From: an uncultured Chloroflexota bacterium
Lineage (GTDB): Bacteria; Chloroflexota; Anaerolineae; B4-G1; DUEL01
Direction: 5' to 3'
Assembly: GCA_937138275.1 (NCBI GenBank)
Contig: CAKZOY010000115.1
Span: forward strand, 1-13,371
Length of the DNA stretch: 13,371 bases
Position 1 is the stretch's first letter, and every line of letters starts with the position of its first letter. A model generated the notes under the pieces. The model was not told the origin of the DNA, ran no database searches, and saw only the letters and a program-made list of their open reading frames with translations. The position numbers and the translations under genes are program-made. Positions 7,033 to 13,322 of this stretch are shown in pieces.

Positions 7033-7310
7033 GCGGATATTAGCGCCCTCTCATCCCCCCAGCCCCCTTCTCCCCCGCCGCGACGGGGGAGAAGGGGGAG
7101 AAAAATAAAGGTTTTGGCGCTGGCGGCCGAAGGCCGCCAGCGCCCAAACCCCCGTAAGGGCAAGGCTTGTCCTTGCCCTTTCCTCCCCGTGCGGCCGTAG
7201 GCGGACGATCCGTCCGCCCTCAACGGGGAGGGGGGCAGGGGGGAGGGGCACACGTATAGCGCCGGAATCGTCAAATTAGGGGGACCATATTGCCCGGTTA
7301 GTTTTTCAAG
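7033..7310 (-). repeat. MITE-like element, copy B (opposite orientation to copy A)
   Basis: The reverse complement of this region matches copy A (5159-5392), including the CTTGAAAAACTA terminal repeat (complement of 7299-7310), the block around GACGATTCCGGCGCTATA, the 41-bp palindrome and the G/C hairpin. The outer end near 7033 begins at GCGGATATTAGC; the terminal repeat expected beyond it is not recognisable. Copy B carries about 65 extra bases holding two further hairpins: a 10-bp stem at 7156-7180 and an 8-bp stem at 7200-7218. It occupies the middle of the gene-free stretch 6740-7516. I see no gene in that stretch. Confidence 0.75.
7110..7150. repeat. 41-bp palindrome with GAA centre (copy in MITE B)
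   Basis: Same sequence as 5263-5303 except for one base, so 18 of 19 arm positions pair around GAA. Confidence 0.8.
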
Positions 7311-7357
7311 GCGCAACAGTCGCCGTTTTTGGCGGGCGAAAGGGCGCAATGCCATCT

Positions 7358-7398
7358 GATTCTCGTGTTGGGCGGCGAAGCCGCCCAACACGAGAATC
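7358..7398. repeat. Perfect 41-bp palindrome with GAA centre, different arms
   Basis: GATTCTCGTGTTGGGCGGC pairs perfectly over 19 bases with 7380-7398 around GAA. Length, arm size and the GGC-GAA-GCC centre equal those of the MITE palindrome, but the outer sequence is unrelated. A T-rich run, CTTCTTTTT, follows on the + strand, so it could also stop + strand transcription, although no + strand gene lies nearby. Confidence 0.7.
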
Positions 7399-7490
7399 TT
7401 CTTTTTGCTCCTGGCGCGCTGAGGGTGAAAGAACCTACCTGCAAGGGATGGGGTATGGGGTTTGTAGAGGCGGTCCGAATTAGAGTACGG

Positions 7491-7522
7491 ATTAACAAAA
7501 AGGCCCGAAAAGCATTTCAGGC
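7491..7522 (-). terminator. Rho-independent terminator overlapping the Ldh2 stop codon
   Basis: Read on the - strand, GCCTGAAA and TTTCGGGC form an 8-bp stem (one G-T pair) around TGCT, followed by CTTTTTGTTAAT. The stop codon TGA of the Ldh2 gene is inside the left arm. It marks the end of the six-gene - strand cluster. Confidence 0.75.
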
Positions 7523-8578
7523 AGCCGGCAGGTCCAGTACTACCCCAACCTCCTCGGCCAAACCGAGAAGTTCTCGGAGCACCGAACGGGCAACGGGCAC
7601 ACCGGCCCGTCTTCGCTCCTGGGATTTCCGCCACTCAATCTCCCCGGGCAGATAGATGCGTTCCACCCCTGGCGCCCGCGGGGAGTTGCGGATTTCCTGC
7701 ACCAGCGATTCCATTCGGGAGACGAATTCGTCCCAGGCGATAAATGTGGTCAAATCTATCGCTTGCACAACGAAACCCACCGACGTGGGCCGGTCTAAGT
7801 CGTGGACTGATGCCAGATGCACGCTGAAATCCGAGCCGGTCATTACGCCAGCCAGCACTTCTACCGCCAGAGCCAGGCCGTATCCCTTCGGGCCGCCCAT
7901 CGGGAGAAGGGTTCCCTTTAATGCCTCCGCCGGGTCTTGCGTCGGATTCCCCTGAGCATCCAGCGCCCAGCCCAGGGGAATGGATTCCCCCCTGGTCGCT
8001 GCCAGGCGGATTTTGCCGCGGGCAACCTGGGAGGACGCCATATCCAGCACAATATCCACATCCAGACCCGTGGGGATGGCGATACAGATCGGGTTGGTCC
8101 CCAGAACGGCTTTCGCCCCTCCCCACGCGGCCATACTGGGAGCGGCATTGGAGGCCAGTAGGCCGATCATCCTGTGCGGCAGGGCGCGCATCGCGTAGTA
8201 GGCCGCCACGCCGAAATGGTTGGCATTCTGCACCGCGACCATCCCGATGCCGTACTGGCGGGCCTTTTCTACGGCGATGTCCATCGCTTGCACACCGGCA
8301 ACCTGCCCAAAGCCTCGCTGGGCATCCACCAGCAGCGCGGCTCCCCGTTCCCGGACCGTCAACAGGTTCGTCACCGGGCTCATCAGCCCCCGCTGTACCC
8401 GGTGGACGTAGGCCGGCAAACGCAATACGCCGTGGGACTCCACCCCGCGCAGGTCTCCTTCCACCGTCGCCTCAGCGATGATTGCCGCCTGCTGCGGCGG
8501 GACGCCCACCTTTTCCAGAATGCGCTGGCATGCTGCCTGTAACTTCTCCGCAGGGATCCGTATCACGTTATTGCTCAT
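7517..8578 (-). CDS. Ldh2 family NAD(P)-dependent malate/lactate-type dehydrogenase
   Basis: A 353-residue protein of the Ldh2/MDH2 oxidoreductase family, of usual length. Family features are DLRGVESHGVLRLP (42-55) with R44 and the catalytic His49; NANHFGVAAYYA (118-129); GTNPICIAIP (160-169); DMASSQVARGK (179-189); and GGPKGYGLALAVEVLAG (228-244), all in the expected order. These enzymes interconvert 2-hydroxyacids and 2-ketoacids, or related keto compounds such as 2,3-diketogulonate or ureidoglycolate, using NAD(H) or NADP(H) in the cytoplasm. The substrate is not evident from motifs. The ATG is supported by AGGAG 9 bases upstream. It is the last gene of the - strand cluster, 101 bases after the aldehyde oxidoreductase gene, and ends in a terminator. 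Its presence suggests that the pathway makes or consumes a 2-keto or 2-hydroxyacid. Confidence 0.93.
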   Translation of the reverse strand: MSNNVIRIPAEKLQAACQRILEKVGVPPQQAAIIAEATVEGDLRGVESHGVLRLPAYVHRVQRGLMSPVTNLLTVRERGAALLVDAQRGFGQVAGVQAMDIAVEKARQYGIGMVAVQNANHFGVAAYYAMRALPHRMIGLLASNAAPSMAAWGGAKAVLGTNPICIAIPTGLDVDIVLDMASSQVARGKIRLAATRGESIPLGWALDAQGNPTQDPAEALKGTLLPMGGPKGYGLALAVEVLAGVMTGSDFSVHLASVHDLDRPTSVGFVVQAIDLTTFIAWDEFVSRMESLVQEIRNSPRAPGVERIYLPGEIEWRKSQERRRAGVPVARSVLRELLGLAEEVGVVLDLPAA

Positions 8579-8615
8579 AGAAAGTCGCTCCTGGGGCCGG
8601 AATCGGGTGCGGTTT

Positions 8616-8638
8616 GGCGGGCGGTTCTGCCGCCCGCC
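8616..8638. other. Intergenic GC-rich hairpin between the AOR and Ldh2 genes
   Basis: GGCGGGCGG and CCGCCCGCC form a 9-bp perfect stem around TTCTG, and CGGGT/ACCCG can pair outside it. It is preceded by GGTTT and followed by GACCC, so it may be a shortened relative of the 41-bp palindrome. No T run follows on the - strand, so a processing or attenuation role is more likely than termination. Confidence 0.5.
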
Positions 8639-8679
8639 CGACCCGTTTTCCCATCAAAAATTTCCGCAGGGATATAACG

Positions 8680-10395
8680 CTACAGGCCCGAAAAGATGGC
8701 ATCTATCTCCGAAGTCGGTACGTCAAAAACGGTCCCATGAGGCAGTAGCGGTTCTGTCAACATATATTCTGGAATCCGGTTATCGGCATCCGTAAAACCT
8801 GCCCTCCGGTTAAACTCCAGTTCCATCCGCAGCACCGCTTTGTTGAATTCTTTCAGACTTTCCACCGTCCATCCCCAACCGAACCGCCCGTTAATGAGGT
8901 CCACCATCAGTTGGGGGTCTGCGTATACGGGCGGCCGCGCGAAGAGGCACAGACCGGTGCTATCCAGCATCACAGCGCCCAGTTGAAGTTCCAGGGACGG
9001 CGCGCACTGTCCCGTTGCCGAGAGAGGGTCCACTTTATCCCGGATACCGAAGGCGTTGCCCGCCGTGTGGTCCGCTCCCATCGGAGACGTGATGTAGGTG
9101 ACCCCGTTGCCCTTCAGCGCGCGCGGGTCGTAGGCGGGCATGGCCTGTCCTTTGGCGACCGGTACGCGCAGCATTCCGAACATTTTTCCGGTGGTCGCCG
9201 CCCCCTGACCCAACACGCGGCCCAGCGGGCTCCCCGCGGCAACCTCCTGGAGCAGGGCGACGAAACTCTCAGTATCTCCGAACTGAGCCTGTCCCGCCTC
9301 CGCCGCCACGCCCAGTGCTGCCCCCATCTCTATAGAGTCCAGGCCCAGGTCGTTGCACATCCGGTTGAGGCGGGCCACGTCGTCCAGCGAACCGATGCCC
9401 AGATTGGAGCCCAGCATGCCCAGCGTTTCGTACTGCAATGTGGACACGATAACCTGACCATCCGAATCCACGAATGCATTGCAGCATGCGATCACGCAGC
9501 CGGGCATACAGGCTGTGCCGATTTTCCCTCCCCGCTGCAGGATGGTCTCGCGCAAGCGCTCGCCGCTCAGTTCCTGGACCTTCTCAAAGCGCCCCTCCCG
9601 GAAGTTTCGGGTCGGCAGCGCGCCGATTTCATTGACAATGGCGAAGATGCCCGATGTGCCGTAGACGTGCATAGAGCCGGTGCGCCCGGTGCGGGGGTTT
9701 TCCAGGAGCGCTTTCGCAAACCGACCGGCCGCGTCGCGGAAGAGTTCGGCGTCCGCCAGGGGAAGCGGTGGCGCGTTGGAGGCATCCAGAACCACCGCCT
9801 TGAGGCCTTTGCTGCCCATCAGGGCGCCCAGTCCACCCCGGGCAGCCACGCGGCTGATCTGTTCTTCGTGCCCGGTCACGACGATACCGGCACCCCGCAT
9901 GCGCATCTCCCCGGCCGGCCCGATAGAAATGACGGTGCAATGTTCCCCCCAGCGTTTTTGGGCTTCCGCCGAGGTCGCATACGTGCCCCATCCGCGCCAT
10001 TCGTCGGCGGGGACCAGTTCGGCCCGGCCATTGGCGAGGTACAGCACGTACATTTTCCCATCGGCTGGCAGGCCTTCCACGATAATCGCCTTGATCCCCA
10101 GACGGGCGATGTCCCGGGCCCCGTTGCCACCTGCGTTTGCCTCTTTGATCCCGCCTGTCAGGGGGCTCTTGCCGCCGACCGAGAGCCGACCGGCACTGGA
10201 GACGGGGGTGCCGCCCAGCAGGCCGGGAGCGAAAATCAATTTGTTATAAGGGCCCAACGGTTCACACAATGGTGGCACTTCGGATAACATAATCCGGGCA
10301 ATCAGTGCCCTGCCGCCGAACTGTTCGTACTCCTGAGGCACCGGCTCCCAGCGGATTTGGAGATGATTCATATCCACGCGCAGGATTTTATCCAT
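8680..10395 (-). CDS. Aldehyde ferredoxin oxidoreductase family protein (W/Mo-bis-pterin)
   Basis: A 571-residue protein of the AOR family, close to the usual length of about 600. The N-terminal pterin-binding domain shows SSAGRLSVGGKSPLTGG (66-82), ANAGGNGARDIARLGIKAIIVEG (86-108) and AARGGLGALMGSKGLKAVV (184-202). The middle domain holds NEIGALPTRNFREG (255-268) and the cluster Cys C296, C300 and C304 (with C305). The family motif DxxGL occurs at 349-352, and DSTGLC at 478-483 supplies the fourth Cys, C483. Enzymes of this family oxidise aldehydes to acids and reduce ferredoxin; a ferredoxin gene lies at the head of the same cluster. The spacing C-x3-C-x3-C differs from the C-x2-C-x3-C of structurally known members. 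ATG at 10395 was chosen because GGAGG (10403-10407) is 7 bases upstream. The aldehyde substrate is unknown. Confidence 0.93.
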   Translation of the reverse strand: MDKILRVDMNHLQIRWEPVPQEYEQFGGRALIARIMLSEVPPLCEPLGPYNKLIFAPGLLGGTPVSSAGRLSVGGKSPLTGGIKEANAGGNGARDIARLGIKAIIVEGLPADGKMYVLYLANGRAELVPADEWRGWGTYATSAEAQKRWGEHCTVISIGPAGEMRMRGAGIVVTGHEEQISRVAARGGLGALMGSKGLKAVVLDASNAPPLPLADAELFRDAAGRFAKALLENPRTGRTGSMHVYGTSGIFAIVNEIGALPTRNFREGRFEKVQELSGERLRETILQRGGKIGTACMPGCVIACCNAFVDSDGQVIVSTLQYETLGMLGSNLGIGSLDDVARLNRMCNDLGLDSIEMGAALGVAAEAGQAQFGDTESFVALLQEVAAGSPLGRVLGQGAATTGKMFGMLRVPVAKGQAMPAYDPRALKGNGVTYITSPMGADHTAGNAFGIRDKVDPLSATGQCAPSLELQLGAVMLDSTGLCLFARPPVYADPQLMVDLINGRFGWGWTVESLKEFNKAVLRMELEFNRRAGFTDADNRIPEYMLTEPLLPHGTVFDVPTSEIDAIFSGL

Positions 10396-10482
10396 AGGAG
10401 AACCTCCGCTGCTTTGTTGGATAGTCTGGGTGTGGGGTTTGCGGGAAGAAGGGAATACGCGCGCCGTCGGAAAGAAACGCAC

Positions 10483-10525
10483 GTAACCGTTGTTGCGGCG
10501 ACAAAGCCACCGCAACAACGGTTAC
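10483..10525. other. Long hairpin between the creatininase-like and AOR genes
   Basis: GTAACCGTTGTTGCGG (10483-10498) is perfectly complementary to 10510-10525, a 16-bp stem with an 11-base loop. On the + strand it is followed by CTTTTT and resembles a terminator, but the genes on both sides run on the - strand, where only a weak mixed T stretch follows. It begins 11 bases after the creatininase-like stop. It may lower or process the transcript between the two genes, or stop antisense transcription. Confidence 0.6.
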
Positions 10526-10536
10526 TTTTTCCCGCA

Positions 10537-11502
10537 TCAGGGCGGGTAGCAAATCGTATACAGATGTTTCCCTCCCCGGAAGGGACCCCTCAATACTGCC
10601 TCTATCTCTTCGCGGTCGCGCATCGTGACTTTCTCAATCGGGGGCAACTTGCCGGGCGGGAACCGTTCCAGGATATCGGTGATCAGGCGCACCATGTAGT
10701 CAAAGAGAGCATACAAACCAGGAAGCGCTTTCGCCGGGTCTGCAAGGGACGGCTTGCCCAGTACGCCTTCCGGGGTCATAATCACTTCCAGTCCCCCAAA
10801 CCCGACCTGTTCATGCCCCTTGATCGGCGCATGGTATACATCGCCCCCTTTGTCCACGTGGTCCGGTGGCATAAAGCCTTCGGGCTTTGTATCCACCGCG
10901 CGCTCTATCTTCACCATTTCCGGGAAAAGCGCCATCGCGTAGGAACACTCCGCCTCATCGGCATGCCGGAACGGGGTATCAAAGGGTCCCCCATGCTCTT
11001 TGTCCTTCAGATAGTCGTGGATGACCGTGGGCCAGTGCAGGGAGACCAGCATACAGGGGACCTGATACTTTTTGGCGAACTGGTGAAGGGCCAGCGGAAT
11101 GACCTCCTCCTGCCCGTGACCGTTCAGCAGAATCTGTTTGCGGAATCCCGCGTTCCAGAAGCCGGCAATCACTGCCCGGAGATATGCGATGAAAGTGTCT
11201 TCCGGCACGACAATAGTGCCGGGCATCCCCAGATGGTTTTGGGGATGAGAGCCGTACCAGATGGGCTCCGCCACCGTACATCCCGTTGCCTGCGCGACCA
11301 CCTCCGCCATACGGGTCACCAGAAAGGTGTCCTCGCCGAAGGGCTGAGCGTCCCCGTGCATTTCCGTACTGCCGACCGGGATGATGATGATATCATTCAC
11401 CTTCAAACGTTCTTCAACTTCCGCTTTGGTCATAGTCTGGAAGTAGATCCCGGTTGGCTTATCCATATGTCCACCCGGAGGTGGCAATTTCCACTCACCC
11501 AT
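10537..11502 (-). CDS. Creatininase-superfamily hydrolase, IolN-like
   Basis: A 321-residue metal-dependent hydrolase. Superfamily metal-site segments are present: VGSTEMHGD with E47 and H49, FGEDTFLVTR with D58, LLNGHGQEE with H129, and HADEAECS with H180, E183 and E185. The family hydrolyses cyclic amides or carbon-carbon bonds of cyclic diketones. The extra length (most members are near 250 residues) and segments such as GIYFQTMT, PIWYGSHPQNHLGMPGT and the C-terminal ILERFPPGKLPP resemble, from memory, the 3-dehydro-scyllo-inosose hydrolase (IolN) type. That would open the ring of an inositol-derived diketone. No other inositol gene is in the window, so the substrate is inference. Two adjacent ATG codons fit; the second was chosen because AAGGAG is 6 bases upstream, against 3 for the first (11505). 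Acts in the cytoplasm; no signal peptide. Confidence 0.85.
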   Translation of the reverse strand: MGEWKLPPPGGHMDKPTGIYFQTMTKAEVEERLKVNDIIIIPVGSTEMHGDAQPFGEDTFLVTRMAEVVAQATGCTVAEPIWYGSHPQNHLGMPGTIVVPEDTFIAYLRAVIAGFWNAGFRKQILLNGHGQEEVIPLALHQFAKKYQVPCMLVSLHWPTVIHDYLKDKEHGGPFDTPFRHADEAECSYAMALFPEMVKIERAVDTKPEGFMPPDHVDKGGDVYHAPIKGHEQVGFGGLEVIMTPEGVLGKPSLADPAKALPGLYALFDYMVRLITDILERFPPGKLPPIEKVTMRDREEIEAVLRGPFRGGKHLYTICYPP

Positions 11503-11573
11503 CATACTCTCCTTGTATCAACGCGCGCACCCCAAACCGGGTGAGGCGCGATCTCTATGCGGGGACAAGAGAC

Positions 11574-11614
11574 GGTTTCAGGGCGGGTAGCCTTCGGCTG
11601 CCCGCCCCCAACCC
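11574..11614. repeat. 41-bp palindrome, degenerate copy (TTC on + strand)
   Basis: The arms flank TTC and pair strongly over the inner 12 positions (GGGCGGGTAGCC with GGCTGCCCGCCC, one G-T), then loosely to a GGTTT start and AACCC end. It begins with the same GGTTTCAGGGC as the copy at 6825. It sits between the U32-like and creatininase-like genes. The rest of that 143-base gap shows no clear promoter. Confidence 0.55.
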
Positions 11615-11645
11615 CTCTTGCACCCGCTTTGCAGTCGTACTGCTG

Positions 11646-12560
11646 CTACACCTGCGGGATACGCAGATCAGGGGACCTGCGCGGGCTCTGCCTGGCCTGC
11701 GGGTAGTATTTGGAGACCATCTCCAGCACGATAGCAGCCTGGGCCGCCATGCGCTTGCCGTCCTCCGCGGAAGTGATCTGCCCGTGGGCACTGACCACCG
11801 AGTTCCCCGTCTTCAGGTGGACGGGGGCGGCGATGCGGACGATTTCCGGCGCTTCATACACACGGATAAACCCTCCCGATCCCGGCGGGTTGTCGGTGTG
11901 GACATCAATGGGCACCTTCACCGCCGCGCGCAGGGCCGCGATCATCGGGAGTTGCAGGTCGCGAACCGGGTTGATGCAATCGGCGCCCAGGCTCTCCATA
12001 ATGCGAAACGAAAGCGGGTTGGAATACCCCATATGGGCGGACACTTTGAAGACCACCTCGCTGGGCAGCAGGCCGTCTTTGCGCATCTGGGCGACCAGCC
12101 AGAGCAATCCCTCATCGTAGATGACAAACCCGCGGCACCCGATGTCAATTGCCCGTTTGATGTCCTCCACGGCGCGCAGGACCTGCTCCACACCGCGCAG
12201 GCGATAACCGATGCGGGTGCCCTGCGGGGAAAGTGCGGTGGCGCTGGTATCGTACGTAGCGCGCGGCCCCACCGACAGCAGGAGTTCCGCGCCGTAATCA
12301 TGACACAACCGGCAGTACTCCTTCAACTCCTCGCGGGTGTGCCGGAAGATGCCGTAGGTCTCCGTCACCCGGTTGATGGTGATACCCAACCTGTCGCTGG
12401 TTTCCAGCAGAGCGGCGACGGCCTGGGCGGAGTTAATCGTCGGCACCTCTATACGGAACTGCGCCCCATCCGGAAAAGTCTGGGTGGACGTGGGAAGGTC
12501 GTACAGATCGCCTTCGGGCAAGCCCAGGGATTTCAGATACTTACGGGTTTCTTCAAACAT
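11646..12560 (-). CDS. U32-like TIM-barrel protein of unknown substrate
   Basis: A 304-residue soluble protein that reads as a TIM barrel and resembles proteins labelled peptidase U32. Strand-end residues include FRIEVPT (35-41), GCRGFVIYDEG (141-151, D149 and E150), VVFKVSAHMGYSNPLS (169-184, H176), GADCINPVRDL (192-202), VPIDVHTDNPPGSGG (216-230, D219, H221 and D223) and PVHLKTGNS (246-254). Acidic residues and His at strand ends are typical of aldolase, epimerase or isomerase barrels. The Cys-containing signature of classical U32 proteases or hydroxylases is absent, so proteolysis is unlikely. The ATG is supported by AGGAGG 7 bases upstream. It lies 55 bases after the cupin gene and before the IolN-like gene, in a catabolic context. 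An aldolase or isomerase acting on the pathway's intermediate is a reasonable guess, not a finding. Confidence 0.7.
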   Translation of the reverse strand: MFEETRKYLKSLGLPEGDLYDLPTSTQTFPDGAQFRIEVPTINSAQAVAALLETSDRLGITINRVTETYGIFRHTREELKEYCRLCHDYGAELLLSVGPRATYDTSATALSPQGTRIGYRLRGVEQVLRAVEDIKRAIDIGCRGFVIYDEGLLWLVAQMRKDGLLPSEVVFKVSAHMGYSNPLSFRIMESLGADCINPVRDLQLPMIAALRAAVKVPIDVHTDNPPGSGGFIRVYEAPEIVRIAAPVHLKTGNSVVSAHGQITSAEDGKRMAAQAAIVLEMVSKYYPQARQSPRRSPDLRIPQV

Positions 12561-12615
12561 AATATGACCTCCTATGGTATGGTGGTTTAGTGGCTGAGCG
12601 TATGCTCATCCGGGG

Positions 12616-12978
12616 TTATTCATAGTGTTGGGGTAGGGGAGGGGTGTACACCCACACCAGTTTCAGCGGCTCATCGCCGATGTTTTCCAGGCGATGGCGT
12701 TTGCCGACGGGAGTATAAATGGCCGTTTCGGGACCCACTTCCCATTCCCCTTCGCCTTCAATGACCAGTTTCGCGCGACCGCTGATGATGAACATCACCT
12801 CCTCCGAATCCTCGTGAACGTGGTCCGGAATCATGCTCCCCACGGCGGTGATGTTCAGTCCCATAGAGACGTTTCGGGTGCCGACGGTCTTCGGGCTCAA
12901 CAGGAGTTTGGAGACGCGCGGAGGAATCCGCTCCTCTCCCCCCACATCTTTGGCAGCCACGAAGGGCAATTTGTCCAT
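12616..12978 (-). CDS. Single-domain cupin protein
   Basis: A 120-residue protein that is one cupin barrel. Motif 1 is GSMIPDHVHEDSEEVMFIISG (47-67), with metal ligands H53, H55 and E59 or E60. Motif 2 is TPVGKRHRLEN (89-99), with the fourth ligand H95. Small cupins act as isomerases, epimerases, dioxygenases or ligand sensors; none of these can be chosen from sequence alone. In a sugar-acid type pathway an isomerase or epimerase role would fit. ATG at 12978 was chosen because AGGAGG (12985-12990) is 6 bases upstream; an in-frame start 10 codons earlier overlaps the hairpin region and has no ribosome site. It follows the ferredoxin gene by 89 bases and precedes the U32-like gene by 55. Confidence 0.88.
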   Translation of the reverse strand: MDKLPFVAAKDVGGEERIPPRVSKLLLSPKTVGTRNVSMGLNITAVGSMIPDHVHEDSEEVMFIISGRAKLVIEGEGEWEVGPETAIYTPVGKRHRLENIGDEPLKLVWVYTPPLPQHYE

Positions 12979-13007
12979 AGTACACCTCCTAAAATTTATC
13001 AGAAACA

Positions 13008-13036
13008 TCCTTCAACAGTGAGCAACGGTTGAAGGA
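13008..13036. other. Hairpin between the ferredoxin and cupin genes
   Basis: TCCTTCAAC (13008-13016) and GTTGAAGGA (13028-13036) form a 9-bp stem with an 11-base loop. No T run follows on the - strand. It may stabilise or process the ferredoxin mRNA, or act as a partial terminator that lets ferredoxin be made in excess. Confidence 0.45.
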
Positions 13037-13067
13037 CTCCCTGGTCTTAGATTGGATGTTATAAAGA

Positions 13068-13265
13068 TCAACTGTTTGCCTGAGGGGCGGGTTCGTCTAC
13101 GAAGATGATCGCCATTACGGGGCAGTTCTGCTCGCAGGTACCGCATTCAATGCAGATGGAGACGTCAATATAATTCCGCGATTCCCCTTCCTTCGCCGCG
13201 CCGGTAGGACAACCGGCGACACAGGCCCCGCACTGGATGCATTCCTCGGTGATCACGTACGGCAT
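13068..13265 (-). CDS. 2[4Fe-4S] ferredoxin
   Basis: A 65-residue clostridial-type ferredoxin with two CxxCxxCxxxCP motifs: C9, C12, C15, C19 and C38, C41, C44, C48. A linker of about 18 residues with an acidic and aromatic stretch separates them. Each motif binds one [4Fe-4S] cluster, giving a low-potential two-electron carrier. As first gene of the cluster it is the natural electron acceptor of the aldehyde ferredoxin oxidoreductase encoded four genes later. ATG at 13265 was chosen because AGGAG (13276-13280) is 10 bases upstream; an in-frame GTG three codons earlier would leave only 1 base after that site. Confidence 0.93.
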   Translation of the reverse strand: MPYVITEECIQCGACVAGCPTGAAKEGESRNYIDVSICIECGTCEQNCPVMAIIFVDEPAPQANS

Positions 13266-13292
13266 GGGAAGCACACTCCTGATAAAGTTTGT

Positions 13293-13322
13293 ACATTGAC
13301 AATGGCAGATTCTAAATTATAA
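13293..13322 (-). promoter_or_regulatory. 30-bp element upstream of the ferredoxin gene (copy 2), with a TATAAT box
   Basis: On the - strand this reads TTATAATTTAGAATC then TGCCATTGTCAATGT and matches 78-107 at 26 of 30 positions. It contains a perfect TATAAT (13316-13321), the likely -10 box, but only a weak -35 candidate (CTTTTA, 16 bases upstream). It also has a perfect CATTG-T-CAATG inverted repeat (13294-13304), just past the expected transcription start, where a repressor would bind. The ferredoxin start is 27 bases further on. Confidence 0.5.

Noticed and set aside
6812..7108. Possible small gene of 98 codons on the + strand
   Set aside because: It reads through a degenerate palindrome and into MITE copy B, has no ribosome site, and its product is Pro/Gly/Arg-rich with no domain.
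5159..7398. CRISPR array
   Set aside because: The repeats are few, inverted and self-complementary over their full length, with no regularly spaced direct repeats or spacers and no cas gene.
9630..9642. Third copy of CATTGACAATGGC, the core of the shared 30-bp element
   Set aside because: It lies inside the AOR coding region and encodes part of a conserved segment (AIVNEIG). The rest of the 30-bp element is absent, so chance codon choice explains it.
8911..10287. Open frame of about 458 codons on the + strand opposite the AOR gene
   Set aside because: The AOR on the - strand is unambiguous; the + frame lacks motifs and a ribosome site.
10396..10518. Longer N-terminus for the AOR by 41 codons
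   Set aside because: It would run through the 16-bp hairpin and give an Arg/Ser-rich extension not seen in the family. The internal ATG at 10395 has a GGAGG site at ideal spacing.
10483..10530. Terminator between the creatininase-like and AOR genes
   Set aside because: The T run is on the + strand side, while the flanking genes are transcribed from the - strand. I kept it as a hairpin of unknown role instead.
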